From Bacteroidia bacterium (lineage in GTDB: Bacteria; Bacteroidota; Bacteroidia; Bacteroidales; Prolixibacteraceae), in contig JANYKW010000009.1 of NCBI GenBank assembly GCA_025358025.1, positions 1 through 64,000 on the forward strand: DNA of 64,000 nt, written 5' to 3'. This document shows, piece after piece, positions 35,603 to 44,407 of the stretch (positions are counted from its first letter, which is position 1; each line of letters opens with the position of its first letter). The translations under genes and the position numbers were made by a program. The notes under the pieces were generated by a model. It made no database searches, was not told where the DNA came from, and saw only the letters and a program-made list of their open reading frames with translations.

Positions 35603-36707
35603 CGTGTATAGCTTTAGCCAGGAAATTCAACTCCTCCGGCATATGGTAGGGCGACAGCGAAAAACGGCAGTCCCCGCCGGGGAAAGACCCCAGATGACGA
35701 TGGGCCAGCGGTGCACAATGTAGTCCGGCCCTGCATTCAATTCCATAGTCTTCATAAAATCTTTGCGCAAGCTCAGAAGAGCTTAACGAGTTATGTACGA
35801 CAGAAAACAACTTCCCCTGCTGATCAAAATCTGCAGCACAGCGTACAACATAATTTTTATTTTGTTTCACTTCTTGCAACAATGCGGCAAAGTCATCACG
35901 TGTATGCTGAGGAGCCGGTATATTTTGCAGCGCAGCATTCAAACCATGGATACCCGTAATATTGGGCGTTCCGGCTTCAAAGCGATCCGGAACAAAGGAT
36001 GGCATGGAGAGTGAATCTGATCCGCTTCCGGTTCCTCCGTAGATTAATGGTTCCACCATTTCAGGGTACCTGATGAATGCACCACCTGTCCCAGTCGGGC
36101 CCATCAAGGATTTGTGTCCGGTGAAGGCCAGAAAGTCTGCCCCCCAACGATCCACTTCCACAGGATGTGATCCCAGCGACTGGCTTGCATCAATCAACAG
36201 CGGAATTTCCCCAATGGCCTGTTTGATAGCTCCCGGCGATTGTGCCATCCCGTTCACATTGCTCATGTGGCAAACAGCTACGAGTATGGTATTGGGGCGT
36301 AGTTTGCCTGCAATCCTGTCGGTCAGAATAGTACCGTCGGGTGAACTGTCCAACAACTCCCACTCTATCATTCCCATCTGGCGCAGGTGCTCCAAAGGCC
36401 TGGCTATCGCATTGTGTTCCATGGCAGAAGTCAGCACATGGCCTCCTTTTTTGCAGATCCCATGAATCATGAGATTTAGTGCAGTCGTTGCATTGGCTGA
36501 AAAAATAATCTTGCCTGCTTCCTTTGTTCCCATCTTTTCTGCCAACAGATCCCGGCACTGTTCTACCAGTCTGGTTGAGTTCAGAATGCGAGGATATGCC
36601 GACCGGCCATACGTACCTCCCGTTTCGTTCAGGTGTTTGCTTATCGCCTCAGCTACCGCTGAAGGTTTGGGAAAACTGGTCGCACAATTGTCAAAGTATA
36701 AGTTCAT
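35589..36707 (-). CDS. Cysteine desulfurase / selenocysteine lyase-like PLP enzyme (EF2568 type)
   Basis: Class V aminotransferase-fold enzyme expected to release S or Se from cysteine or selenocysteine. Start at 36707 ([15 protein letters not shown]); upstream residues in the track ORF come from a repeat-like gap. About 372 aa. The PLP lysine is in [15 protein letters not shown], the Asp/Gln pocket in [13 protein letters not shown], and the active cysteine in [11 protein letters not shown]. The EF2568-like branch is known to travel with selD and yedF. It sits between yedF (85-bp gap) and DUF3343 (overlap). Confidence 0.9.
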   Translation of the reverse strand: MNLYFDNCATSFPKPSAVAEAISKHLNETGGTYGRSAYPRILNSTRLVEQCRDLLAEKMGTKEAGKIIFSANATTALNLMIHGICKKGGHVLTSAMEHNAIARPLEHLRQMGMIEWELLDSSPDGTILTDRIAGKLRPNTILVAVCHMSNVNGMAQSPGAIKQAIGEIPLLIDASQSLGSHPVEVDRWGADFLAFTGHKSLMGPTGTGGAFIRYPEMVEPLIYGGTGSGSDSLSMPSFVPDRFEAGTPNITGIHGLNAALQNIPAPQHTRDDFAALLQEVKQNKNYVVRCAADFDQQGKLFSVVHNSLSSSELAQRFYEDYGIECRAGLHCAPLAHRHLGSFPGGDCRFSLSPYHMPEELNFLAKAIHDVGR

Positions 36708-36792
36708 TAATGAATTTATTTCGTTAGTTTTCTTCTTCTGGCAGCTAATAACCAATAGCTGATACCTTTTAGCCGTTTGCCAATGGGTGTTT

Positions 36793-37398
36793 CTACGGTT
36801 TTATGATGTGCCCTGTCCTGGCCATCGTTTCGGTAATTGTAAAAATATTGGAAATCTTTCCGACTGCAATCTGGTTTCTGATGTCGTAAAAATCAACACA
36901 TGTACCGCAGATCATAATTTCCACTCCGCTCTCCTCCAGCGATTTTAGAGAACTACTAACACCAGAATCCACAGTAGTCAGCCTGACCCCGGAATTATAG
37001 AAAACAAGGTGTGTGGGTAACTCCTGCTGTTCATGCAGTGCATTCAGAAAGCCTTTCATCAGAATGGATCCGAGCTGAGGATCCCCCTCTCCCATCCTGT
37101 CGCTGCCCAGAACGACAATATATGCTGAAGAGCAGACACCGGGATCAATGCTGCTCAAAACAGGATCCTCCTGCGGCCGAACAGGCTGGTTAACTACCTC
37201 TATCTGAAAGATGCCCTCCACCTCGGCTCCAGTGGGTGAAAGATCCTGATCATTCAGATAGGTCATGATGTTTTGAAAAGCCGTTTTGTTGTCACATTCT
37301 ATCTTCAGGGTCTCTCCCTGCAAACAATTTTTCAGTGCCTTCCTTGTCAGAATTAATGGTTGCGGACACAGCAAACCTTTCCCATCCACTATTTGCAT
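36793..37398 (-). CDS. yedF: Selenium metabolism protein YedF
   Basis: 201 aa with two parts. The N-terminal TusA-like domain has the CPxP signature ([17 protein letters not shown]). The C-terminal DsrE/F-like domain follows ([41 protein letters not shown]). This is the selenium-linked sulfurtransferase-like YedF architecture, thought to move selenium or sulfur as a persulfide/perselenide. It is 56 bp downstream of mnmH and upstream of the desulfurase-like gene. Mechanism of the family is not settled. Confidence 0.92.
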   Translation of the reverse strand: MQIVDGKGLLCPQPLILTRKALKNCLQGETLKIECDNKTAFQNIMTYLNDQDLSPTGAEVEGIFQIEVVNQPVRPQEDPVLSSIDPGVCSSAYIVVLGSDRMGEGDPQLGSILMKGFLNALHEQQELPTHLVFYNSGVRLTTVDSGVSSSLKSLEESGVEIMICGTCVDFYDIRNQIAVGKISNIFTITETMARTGHIIKP

Positions 37399-37454
37399 GA
37401 TAACAAAATTTATATATTAATTCCTTCAAACATTTCCAATAAATTCATCTCCCC

Positions 37455-38477
37455 TTAAAAACGGATCTCGTTTTTAACAAAATCGGCCAGTTCAGGGGCA
37501 ATTAATTCCGGACTATACGATTTCGGAACAAACGGGATCATTTTTGTATCACGACGTGCCATGCTGAAATCGTAGCTTTTATCGTAATAAGCCAAGGTAA
37601 TTTCAACCACTTTCCGGTAATCACCTGCCGAAAGAGCCTCCAGGGTATCCTGGGTGTCCTTGCCTCCCAACCGTTTACTTATTTTTTCTACACTGAATTG
37701 CAGCTCTTCAGCCGGAAAATCGGCATAATCGCACAACAATCTCTCTATGCGGTCAGATTTTGGAGGATCAATTCGAATCGTTGTACAACTATTCATTTGG
37801 GAGAAAAGCTCTTTCAGAATAATTACTTTCCCAATTGCCTGGCTCTCTCCCTCCACCCAGATGGGATTGGAGAGGTTAAAACCGGAAATCTTCTCCAGAA
37901 TGAGATTGGTAAACTGTTCGGTACCTGGTTGAGGCGGTTGTCCAATCCCGCCAAAACTCGATCCCCGATGATTGGCAAGCCCCTCCAGATCTAAAACCTG
38001 ATGTCCAAGGGCATCCAATTGGTGAAGAATTTCTGTCTTGCCCGAACCTGTTGGTCCGCTGAGCATAATGAGCTTTAGTCCTTTTGAGATAAGCTCTCTG
38101 CCGTAAGCACGATACGATTTATATCCTCCTTCAAGCACATATACCTCTCTTCCTGCAGTTTGCATCAACCAGGCCATACTGTGGCTTCTCATTCCTCCAC
38201 GCCAGCAGTAAAGATACAAGGCTCCCTTGTGCTTCCTCGCCTGTAAGATGAAATCCTTCAGCTTTGGTCCGACCAGCTCCAACCCTTTCAATACAGCCGT
38301 ATCGCGTCCTTGTTGCTTGTATATCGTGCCAACAATTACCCTCTCCTCATCACTGAAAAGAGGAAATGAGATGGCATTTGGCAAATGACCCTCTTTGAAT
38401 TCAGCAGGCGTGCGAATATCCAGAACTACGTGCTCCTTCATTTTCGAAATAAACTCATCCACCTTTAATATTGTCAT
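37455..38477 (-). CDS. mnmH: tRNA 2-selenouridine synthase
   Basis: Replaces sulfur with selenium in the wobble mnm5s2U of tRNAs, using selenophosphate from SelD. 340 aa: the rhodanese domain at about 1-130 has the catalytic cysteine in YLYCWRGGMRSHSMAWL, then a P-loop domain follows (MLSGPTGSGKTEILHQL) and NHRGSSFGGIGQPPQPGTEQF. Length and motifs are typical of MnmH/YbbB (SelU). It is first in the minus-strand selenium operon and divergent from the polytopic membrane gene. Confidence 0.95.
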   Translation of the reverse strand: MTILKVDEFISKMKEHVVLDIRTPAEFKEGHLPNAISFPLFSDEERVIVGTIYKQQGRDTAVLKGLELVGPKLKDFILQARKHKGALYLYCWRGGMRSHSMAWLMQTAGREVYVLEGGYKSYRAYGRELISKGLKLIMLSGPTGSGKTEILHQLDALGHQVLDLEGLANHRGSSFGGIGQPPQPGTEQFTNLILEKISGFNLSNPIWVEGESQAIGKVIILKELFSQMNSCTTIRIDPPKSDRIERLLCDYADFPAEELQFSVEKISKRLGGKDTQDTLEALSAGDYRKVVEITLAYYDKSYDFSMARRDTKMIPFVPKSYSPELIAPELADFVKNEIRF

Positions 38478-38563
38478 CGCTGGGATTTAATTCAGCAAAT
38501 TTAACCCAAATTGCTTAGAACACAATCAGGCACCCTGTCAACCCAATATCGAAAATTCTTTTG

Positions 38564-38571
38564 TAGTTTTG
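38564..38571 (+). promoter_or_regulatory. Candidate -7 box before the polytopic membrane gene
   Basis: TAGTTTTG fits TAnnTTTG, 33 bp before the ATG at 38604. No clear -33 element. Confidence 0.35.
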
Positions 38572-38603
38572 AATGTTTCAATTACTACTAATTACAATTT
38601 ACG

Positions 38604-39878
38604 ATGAAGACAAAACAATTAATCCTCTCCATTTTGCTGGTGGGAATCGCCTTTGGAACAGCATGGGCTATCCGGGGTCAATTTGGTCATGAACCGGGTG
38701 CTGCAATGGCTGGAATAATCGGAGGTACAGCGCTCTTGCTTGCAGCAGGACGAAAGGACTGGTACAACAAAATGCTACCCGTTATTGCCAGCTCGGCCAT
38801 TGGCTGGGGTACTACCGGCATGATAAGCTATGGAATGGTTGTAGGATATTGCAGAGCCGGGGATTTACTCAATTCTACCTACGGATTCCTCTCCCTTTTT
38901 GTGATCGGAGCACTCTTTGGATTGATTGGCGGCGGACTGGTTGGCCTCTCCCTAAACTCAAGCCCGGCAAAACGCGTGAAATGGCCATCATTGGTTGCCG
39001 AAATGACTGCCGGAGGAGTTATTGCATATTTTTTTCTGATCGATCAGTCAGAACTCTTCATGACACCACCACGATCCGAAGCCTGGGCAGTATGCCTGGG
39101 TGCAGGAGCTGCAATGTTGTGGCACATGGCAAGGAATGGATATTCCTCAGCCCTGCGTGTTGCGTTTTATTCGATGCTCGGGGCCGGTTTCGGATTTTCA
39201 TTCGGAAATTTCCTGCAAAATACCGGCCATGCCATGAAGATCCCTTTCAATTGGTGGAATGTGATGGAATACAATATCGGATTCTGGGGCGGATCAGGAA
39301 TGGCCTATGGAGTCTTTACATCCGTTTGGCCTTCTGAAAATGAAACTCCCAAAAAATACGAGAACAGACTCTCCTTTTGGCTGATCCTTTTGGTTATCCC
39401 TTTGCTGGTTTGGAAAGATGCATTTACTTCAAGCGAACTGCTTAAAAGCAGCTTTATACAGAATGATGCTTCTAAGGCAATGTTCATCACAGTATTGACA
39501 CTTATTATCCTTGCCTTGATGATCATCATATCCTGGATAAAGCTCAAAGGAAAGCTGAGCTATGGACGGACTGAAGTAATGGCCCTGTTCTTTTCGATTT
39601 TTACCACCTATATCGCGTGGAGCTATTTGGTTACCGGACTTTTTATGGGTGTAGTAAGATGGGAACAACCATTGTATTTTCTCAACCTGATACTTTTCTG
39701 GTGGCTGATGGGAAAAACGACATCGCCTTTCAATGACAATCATACAAGGGAACTTTACCCTAAAGACCGATGGTTGCTCTATTTTGGAGCGGTCATCCTG
39801 ATCATCTTTCTGCTGCCAATAATTTCATTGATGATAAATGGCGGATTTCCCAATGCTAATCAACGTTTTCCAATATAG
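38604..39878 (+). CDS. Unknown polytopic membrane protein
   Basis: 424 aa with roughly eleven or twelve transmembrane helices. Gly-rich N-terminal helices (AMAGIIGGTALLLAAG, LFGLIGGGLVGLSL) and conserved-looking polar residues within the membrane (RGQFGHEPG, GNFLQNTGHAM) suggest a transporter or membrane enzyme. I do not recognise the family. It ends two bases before the SMP-30-like gene, so the two are almost certainly co-transcribed. That pairing suggests handling of a sugar, lactone or sugar acid (inference). Confidence 0.7.
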   Translation: MKTKQLILSILLVGIAFGTAWAIRGQFGHEPGAAMAGIIGGTALLLAAGRKDWYNKMLPVIASSAIGWGTTGMISYGMVVGYCRAGDLLNSTYGFLSLFVIGALFGLIGGGLVGLSLNSSPAKRVKWPSLVAEMTAGGVIAYFFLIDQSELFMTPPRSEAWAVCLGAGAAMLWHMARNGYSSALRVAFYSMLGAGFGFSFGNFLQNTGHAMKIPFNWWNVMEYNIGFWGGSGMAYGVFTSVWPSENETPKKYENRLSFWLILLVIPLLVWKDAFTSSELLKSSFIQNDASKAMFITVLTLIILALMIIISWIKLKGKLSYGRTEVMALFFSIFTTYIAWSYLVTGLFMGVVRWEQPLYFLNLILFWWLMGKTTSPFNDNHTRELYPKDRWLLYFGAVILIIFLLPIISLMINGGFPNANQRFPI

Positions 39879-39880
39879 TC

Positions 39881-40768
39881 ATGACAAGATTTATCCTCCT
39901 CCTGATCATTAGTTCCTGTTCCATTTCCGCTGTTTCAAGGGATCCTCAGCAAAACCTGATCGCCAAAGGGGAAAAGCTTACCAGGGCCGGAGGTGGATAT
40001 TCATTCACCGAAGGCCCTTCAGTAGCTCCGGATGGTCGTGTTTTCTTTACCGACCAGCCCAACGACAAAATTGAAGTTTGGAACGAAAATGGCACCATTA
40101 CCACTTTCATGCAATCCAGCGAAAGATCCAACGGAACCTATTTCAACAAAAAAGGAGAACTGGTCTGCTGTGCAGATCTCCACAACCGGCTGATAGTTTT
40201 CACCATGGACAAACAATCCCGAATTCTCGCAGAAAATTTTGAAGGGTTTCGACTGAATGGACCAAATGACCTCTGGATTGCTCCAAACGGAGGAATCTAC
40301 TTCTCTGATCCTTATTATCACAGGGATTATTGGGGAAAATCCCACAAAGAGGATCAAAAAGTCCGGGGTGTCTTTTACCTGAATCCTGCAGGTCGGACGA
40401 TCAGGGTCATTGAAGATTTCAAGCAACCAAACGGACTCATTGGTACCCCAGATGGTAAAACGCTCTATGTTAGCGATATAAACGACAAGAAAATTTGGAA
40501 ATATACCATCAATCCGGATGGGTCTCTATCGTCAAAAACACTTTTCGCACAGGAAGGTTCTGATGGAATGACCATTGATGACAAGGGAAACGTCTACCTT
40601 ACCAATAAATTAGTTTCAGTATATAACGCGAAAGGAGAAAATATTGCACGTATTGAAGTGCCTGAACAACCATCCAATCTTTGTTTTGGCGGCAAAAAAA
40701 GAAATATCCTTTTTATAACAGCTCGTACCTCCGTCTATATTTTAAAAATGAAAACGAAAGGATGTTAG
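39881..40768 (+). CDS. SMP-30/gluconolactonase/LRE-like periplasmic protein
   Basis: 295 aa with signal peptide (SSCSISAVS). Six-bladed propeller with family landmarks: FTEGPSVAPDGRVFFTD, the metal-binding Asn/Asp in RLNGPNDLWIAPNGGIYFSDP and KQPNGLIGTPDGKTLYVSD. Likely opens a sugar lactone in the periplasm. Such an activity would follow oxidation of a sugar by a Gfo-type dehydrogenase. Its stop TAG overlaps the stop of the convergent 396-aa gene (shared bases TTAG). Confidence 0.88.
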   Translation: MTRFILLLIISSCSISAVSRDPQQNLIAKGEKLTRAGGGYSFTEGPSVAPDGRVFFTDQPNDKIEVWNENGTITTFMQSSERSNGTYFNKKGELVCCADLHNRLIVFTMDKQSRILAENFEGFRLNGPNDLWIAPNGGIYFSDPYYHRDYWGKSHKEDQKVRGVFYLNPAGRTIRVIEDFKQPNGLIGTPDGKTLYVSDINDKKIWKYTINPDGSLSSKTLFAQEGSDGMTIDDKGNVYLTNKLVSVYNAKGENIARIEVPEQPSNLCFGGKKRNILFITARTSVYILKMKTKGC

Positions 40769-41955
40769 TTTGATTTCAGATCTGCAACTTTTCCAGTTAT
40801 CCTCTCTTTGCTCAGCTGAAGGTAATAATCCTCCATAATATTGGAGACCATTGGTTTGTAAAACTTCCAGAAAAAAGGATTACGGTCTATATAGTTGTAT
40901 TTGTTGTAGAAAATGTTGTATAAAAAGGATACACCACTGAGTTTGGAGCTTTCAACAAAAATCGGATTATCACAGTAGTCACCGCAAAAATAATAGTATT
41001 TTTTCTCCAGATTTTCAATCACACTAGGGAACACATCAGGAATTCCTGATTCACTCAACATTTTCTTACCCTCATCGTTGGTATAAATCTTATATTTTGA
41101 AATAATCCTGTTTGATTTGCCACATTGCATGATGTCGAACCAGTAAGGATAGGTTATCTCCTGAGGCAGTCCATACTTTTGCATTCCATATTCCGAAGAA
41201 TAAACCCACGGAATCTCATCTTTTAACGTTACCCCTAACTCCAGAACAACGATTTTGCTGTCTTCGTGTATGAAAAGAATACCTGCCTCATGAAAATCCC
41301 AGGGTTTATTGTACTGTTGTTGATATAGCCTTTTTGCCCAAATCGGAATATCAGCATTAACCAAAGTATCCAGTGAATCATAATATCTTCCTACCCAACC
41401 AGACCAGGTAATATCCAGCAGTTTTTCTGCCGCTCTTCTGACTGAATTTGGCGTCGGACTTGCCAAAAAATTGAACTCTGCCATGACCAGTTTACCAGAA
41501 TCCTGCATACTTTGGAGTAATGTGATGTCATTAATGTTCAAACCTCCGTAAATCCTGGAGGATCGTTCATTGAGCAAAGTATCACCATACCATTCGTTGG
41601 TATAAATACCATAACTATCAGTAAAATAAGCCATATCAAGACTGTCTGCGACCTGTATCACCTCCTTGTGTGTCAGCTTCAGGAAGTCTTTGGTGACAAA
41701 TTTGAAATTATCAAGGGGGAATAATCCCTTGTAGTCAATTGCCGGATTATTCAATTGATCAAAAGTCGTATATTTTTGATTAATCAATATCCAACTGAAT
41801 GATTTATGTTCATCATATGATTTGCGTGGCACTGTCATGTCGTAAACAAGCACTTTTAAAGGCCTGTTATCTTTCAGTTTCCAATGAATAAAACTTACCA
41901 AAGGCACCAGTATTGGAAGGCAGGCAATGAAAATAAGTAGGTATTTTCTTTTCAT
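40765..41955 (-). CDS. Unknown single-pass protein, possibly polysaccharide-related
   Basis: 396 aa: an N-terminal membrane anchor (YLLIFIACLPILVPLVSF) and a large extracytoplasmic domain. The domain starts KPLKVLVYDMTVP and contains YFTDSYGIYTNEWYGD, MAEFNFLASPTPNSVR and WSGWVGRYYDSL. The opening resembles a Rossmann-like or deacetylase-like alpha/beta layer, but I cannot assign a family. It is minus-strand, with an 89-bp gap to the upstream MtaA-like gene, and ends on top of the SMP-30 stop. Treat as hypothetical. Confidence 0.7.
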   Translation of the reverse strand: MKRKYLLIFIACLPILVPLVSFIHWKLKDNRPLKVLVYDMTVPRKSYDEHKSFSWILINQKYTTFDQLNNPAIDYKGLFPLDNFKFVTKDFLKLTHKEVIQVADSLDMAYFTDSYGIYTNEWYGDTLLNERSSRIYGGLNINDITLLQSMQDSGKLVMAEFNFLASPTPNSVRRAAEKLLDITWSGWVGRYYDSLDTLVNADIPIWAKRLYQQQYNKPWDFHEAGILFIHEDSKIVVLELGVTLKDEIPWVYSSEYGMQKYGLPQEITYPYWFDIMQCGKSNRIISKYKIYTNDEGKKMLSESGIPDVFPSVIENLEKKYYYFCGDYCDNPIFVESSKLSGVSFLYNIFYNKYNYIDRNPFFWKFYKPMVSNIMEDYYLQLSKERITGKVADLKSN

Positions 41956-42044
41956 AAGTTCAAGTTTATGCTATAAGAGAAAAGAGAACCAGCAAGTATC
42001 TCAAAAATAGCAATTTTTTCCTTCTGAGCAATAGTTAAATCTTA

Positions 42045-43061
42045 TTAAGTTTCCCTGGTAATGTCGTGGGCAATTCTCGAATAGTCCTTCATTCTTTTGA
42101 CTGTGGTCTCAGGAGTGATTTCACATCCGGCTGAAACTACTCCTTTTCTGCCTGTTGCCCCAAAACAGAATCCGATACTTTCCACCAACAGTTCATCAGA
42201 TCCATCCTGAATGATTGATACAGGGTCACTATTTCCGGAAAAAACCTGATTTGCTGATAACAACTTAACATAATCCTCCATCGAACCAACCAAATGATCT
42301 ACGTCGACAATGTCAGCGCCGGTAAGAATCATCTCCTGCAATATTGCAGAGGTATTTCCACAGATATGCAGTTTCACCTTGGCACCCAGCATATGGGCAT
42401 GCTCAACGAGCAATTTCTCCAGCGGAAAAATAAATTCGCTGTAGAGATCTGGCGATACCAATGAACAGACCGCATCTCCGATCCCAATACAATGAGCACC
42501 TGCTTTGATCTGCGCTTCAAGAAATATCATTGCATTCTCAGTGATAAGATTCAAGGCTCTTTTCATTTCTTCAGGATGCTCATAGAAATCTACAAAGGCT
42601 TCAGAAAGATCCCTCAAATCACAATACTCAGCCAGTGGGCCTTCAACCCAACCGCAAATAAACTGGGAATCACCAGACATCTTTCTATAGTAACTGATCT
42701 CGTCAATCCGTGAGACCATCCGTGAATGATCTGCAACTCTCAGGGGTTTGAGTTTATTGATATCCCGTATATCATTGATTAATAATGACTCAACCCATGG
42801 CAAAGCATTCGGCGGATAAATGATCTTTGTTCCAAAGGAAGCTGCTTCAGCATAGGGATCCGACATCACATGAACCCAGTCGTAGGAAAAATCAGAGGCA
42901 CACCTGAGATTGGTTGTGCATTTATCAAGGTAGTTTAAACAATAATCACGGTAACCAACCCCGCAATATTTGGCTGCAAACCGCATCAGAATGGGATGGA
43001 AGGGAGACCGGTCAACTGGTCTCCCTTCCAGAAAGTCCATGGTTCGCTGTAAACTGTTCAC
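42045..43061 (-). CDS. MtaA/CmuA-like URO-D family methyltransferase
   Basis: 338 aa with a GTG start at 43061 that gives the usual family N-terminus (RTMDFLEGRPVDRSPFHP). The URO-D barrel carries the zinc motif of cobamide:CoM-type methyltransferases: His and Cys in KLHICGNTSA and a distal Cys in SAGCEITPET. It is therefore likely to move a methyl group to or from a corrinoid protein rather than make haem. No corrinoid protein gene is adjacent, though MetH elsewhere in the window shows cobalamin use. It is downstream of the TIM-barrel isomerase, with repeats between them. Confidence 0.8.
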   Translation of the reverse strand: MNSLQRTMDFLEGRPVDRSPFHPILMRFAAKYCGVGYRDYCLNYLDKCTTNLRCASDFSYDWVHVMSDPYAEAASFGTKIIYPPNALPWVESLLINDIRDINKLKPLRVADHSRMVSRIDEISYYRKMSGDSQFICGWVEGPLAEYCDLRDLSEAFVDFYEHPEEMKRALNLITENAMIFLEAQIKAGAHCIGIGDAVCSLVSPDLYSEFIFPLEKLLVEHAHMLGAKVKLHICGNTSAILQEMILTGADIVDVDHLVGSMEDYVKLLSANQVFSGNSDPVSIIQDGSDELLVESIGFCFGATGRKGVVSAGCEITPETTVKRMKDYSRIAHDITRET

Positions 43062-43080
43062 GGGCTGAAATATTAAATGC

Positions 43081-43194
43081 TTCTAGCGATTGAAATGTTT
43101 AAAGGGTTTGAAGAGTTCAATGGATTGGTAAGCAGTTGAAAAGAGTCAACGTTTCAAACATCATAAACATTTCAAATAATTCAAACATCATAAA
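43081..43194. repeat. TTCAAACATCATAAAC direct repeats
   Basis: TTCAAACATCATAAAC occurs at 43153-43168 and 43180-43195 (27-bp period). Inverted relatives (GTTTAAAGGGTTTGAA) lie just upstream. The same words appear at 20368-20428. Confidence 0.6.
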
Positions 43195-44064
43195 CTATTT
43201 TACATAATCCGCTGCAGCCAAAAAGTCATAACTCTTTTGTACACTGACTGTTGGTTCAAAATTATATCGCTCAACTTCAACGAAATAATCTTTAATCCCT
43301 ATGGAATATCCTGTTTCGAAAATTGATTTGAAATCAAGTAATCCACTCTCACCAATCTCTTTCTCGTCTTTGATGTGCAGGAGCGGAAAACGTTTTGGGT
43401 ATTTTTTCATATAATCAACAGGAGAATATCCACCTTTCATCACCCAGTATACATCCATCTCGAAACAAACGTTTTTTGCATCAGTGTTATTGATCATAAA
43501 ATCATAAATAATCTGATCATCGATCTTGGTAAATTCATGATTATGGTTGTGGAATCCAAACTGCATACCTGAAGCCGCTGTTAATTGGCCAACGGCATTG
43601 AAATAATCCATCTGGACTTTCAGTTCATCAAGCTTGTCCGGCCATTTCAAACCTGGTTTGATCATAAACTTCATACCGGTTTTTGCATGATCTTCAATGG
43701 CTTTTTTCCACCACTCCATCACTGCTGCATGAGTTTCTTTTGTATAATTAGGCCCACCCAAATGGCAACTGTTTAGCCTCATACCTAAATCTTTCACCCT
43801 CTTTGTGAACTCTTCGGGCAACATGCCATATATTTTTCCGTCACCATAAGATGCAGTCTCGAGGGAATAATAACCCATATCAGCCGCTTTTTTAAGGGTT
43901 CCAATAGCATCCTTTCCCATGTCATCACGAAGCGAATATAGCTGAAGTCCAATCTTTTTTTTCTTTTTCCCGGCAGGAATAGCAGCTGTCACCATGTTTG
44001 CCCCGATCATGCTTCCTGCAACTATCAGGGAGGTGGTTTTAAAGAAATCTCTTCTGTTTGTCAT
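43195..44064 (-). CDS. Tat-exported sugar phosphate isomerase/epimerase-like TIM barrel
   Basis: 289 aa with twin-arginine signal (NRRDFFKTTSLIVAGSMIGAN). Xylose-isomerase-like TIM barrel: GLQLYSLRDDMGKD, FGFHNHNHEF, CFEMDVYWVMKGG and LLHIKDEKE supply the metal ligands (Glu, Asp, His). Periplasmic members of this family work with Gfo/Idh/MocA oxidoreductases on keto-sugars or act as epimerases. It is downstream of susD on the same strand but behind two hairpins, so it may be expressed from its own promoter. Confidence 0.88.
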   Translation of the reverse strand: MTNRRDFFKTTSLIVAGSMIGANMVTAAIPAGKKKKKIGLQLYSLRDDMGKDAIGTLKKAADMGYYSLETASYGDGKIYGMLPEEFTKRVKDLGMRLNSCHLGGPNYTKETHAAVMEWWKKAIEDHAKTGMKFMIKPGLKWPDKLDELKVQMDYFNAVGQLTAASGMQFGFHNHNHEFTKIDDQIIYDFMINNTDAKNVCFEMDVYWVMKGGYSPVDYMKKYPKRFPLLHIKDEKEIGESGLLDFKSIFETGYSIGIKDYFVEVERYNFEPTVSVQKSYDFLAAADYVK

Positions 44065-44128
44065 AGCTAAGATATTTTATTGAATTTTGTTGAATTGTAA
44101 AAATAGCTAATATTTTTCATTGCAACAA

Positions 44129-44156
44129 AGGCTGCTTCCCATAAGAAGCAGCCTTG
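44129..44156 (-). terminator. Hairpin terminator upstream of the TIM-barrel gene
   Basis: AAGGCTGCTT (44129-44138) pairs with AAGCAGCCTT (44147-44156) across an 8-nt loop; flanking TTGCAA words extend the symmetry. Confidence 0.6.
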
Positions 44157-44338
44157 CAAACTAACGCTGTTTTAACCTCTCTAACTATAAAAATTCGCTA
44201 CCTATAAGTCTCCGCTCTTTCAGAATTGTTACACCTTTTAAAAAAAAGATTTATAACAACCTTATTTTGTGTATTTGATGCGGTAGAAAATGCTATTGAA
44301 CTTACAATCTGTCTGAATTCCAGATATAGACAGAAAAA
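44157..44338. other. Gene-free stretch between two hairpins (gap 44065-44407)
   Basis: The 343-bp gap between the TIM-barrel gene and susD holds only the two hairpins and AT-rich filler. The sequences next to the hairpins resemble each other (GCAAACTAACG and GTAACTAACAT), suggesting duplication. Confidence 0.5.
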
Positions 44339-44339
44339 A

Positions 44340-44364
44340 GGCTGCCCTCTTAGCGAAGGCAGCC
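44340..44364 (-). terminator. Rho-independent terminator after susD
   Basis: On the minus strand GGCTGCC, an 11-nt loop and GGCAGCC are followed by a run of six Ts (complement of 44334-44339). Lies 43 bp past the susD stop. Confidence 0.8.
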
Positions 44365-44407
44365 CTGTAACTAACATATAACATCACAAAAACACTGAAT
44401 TTTAATC

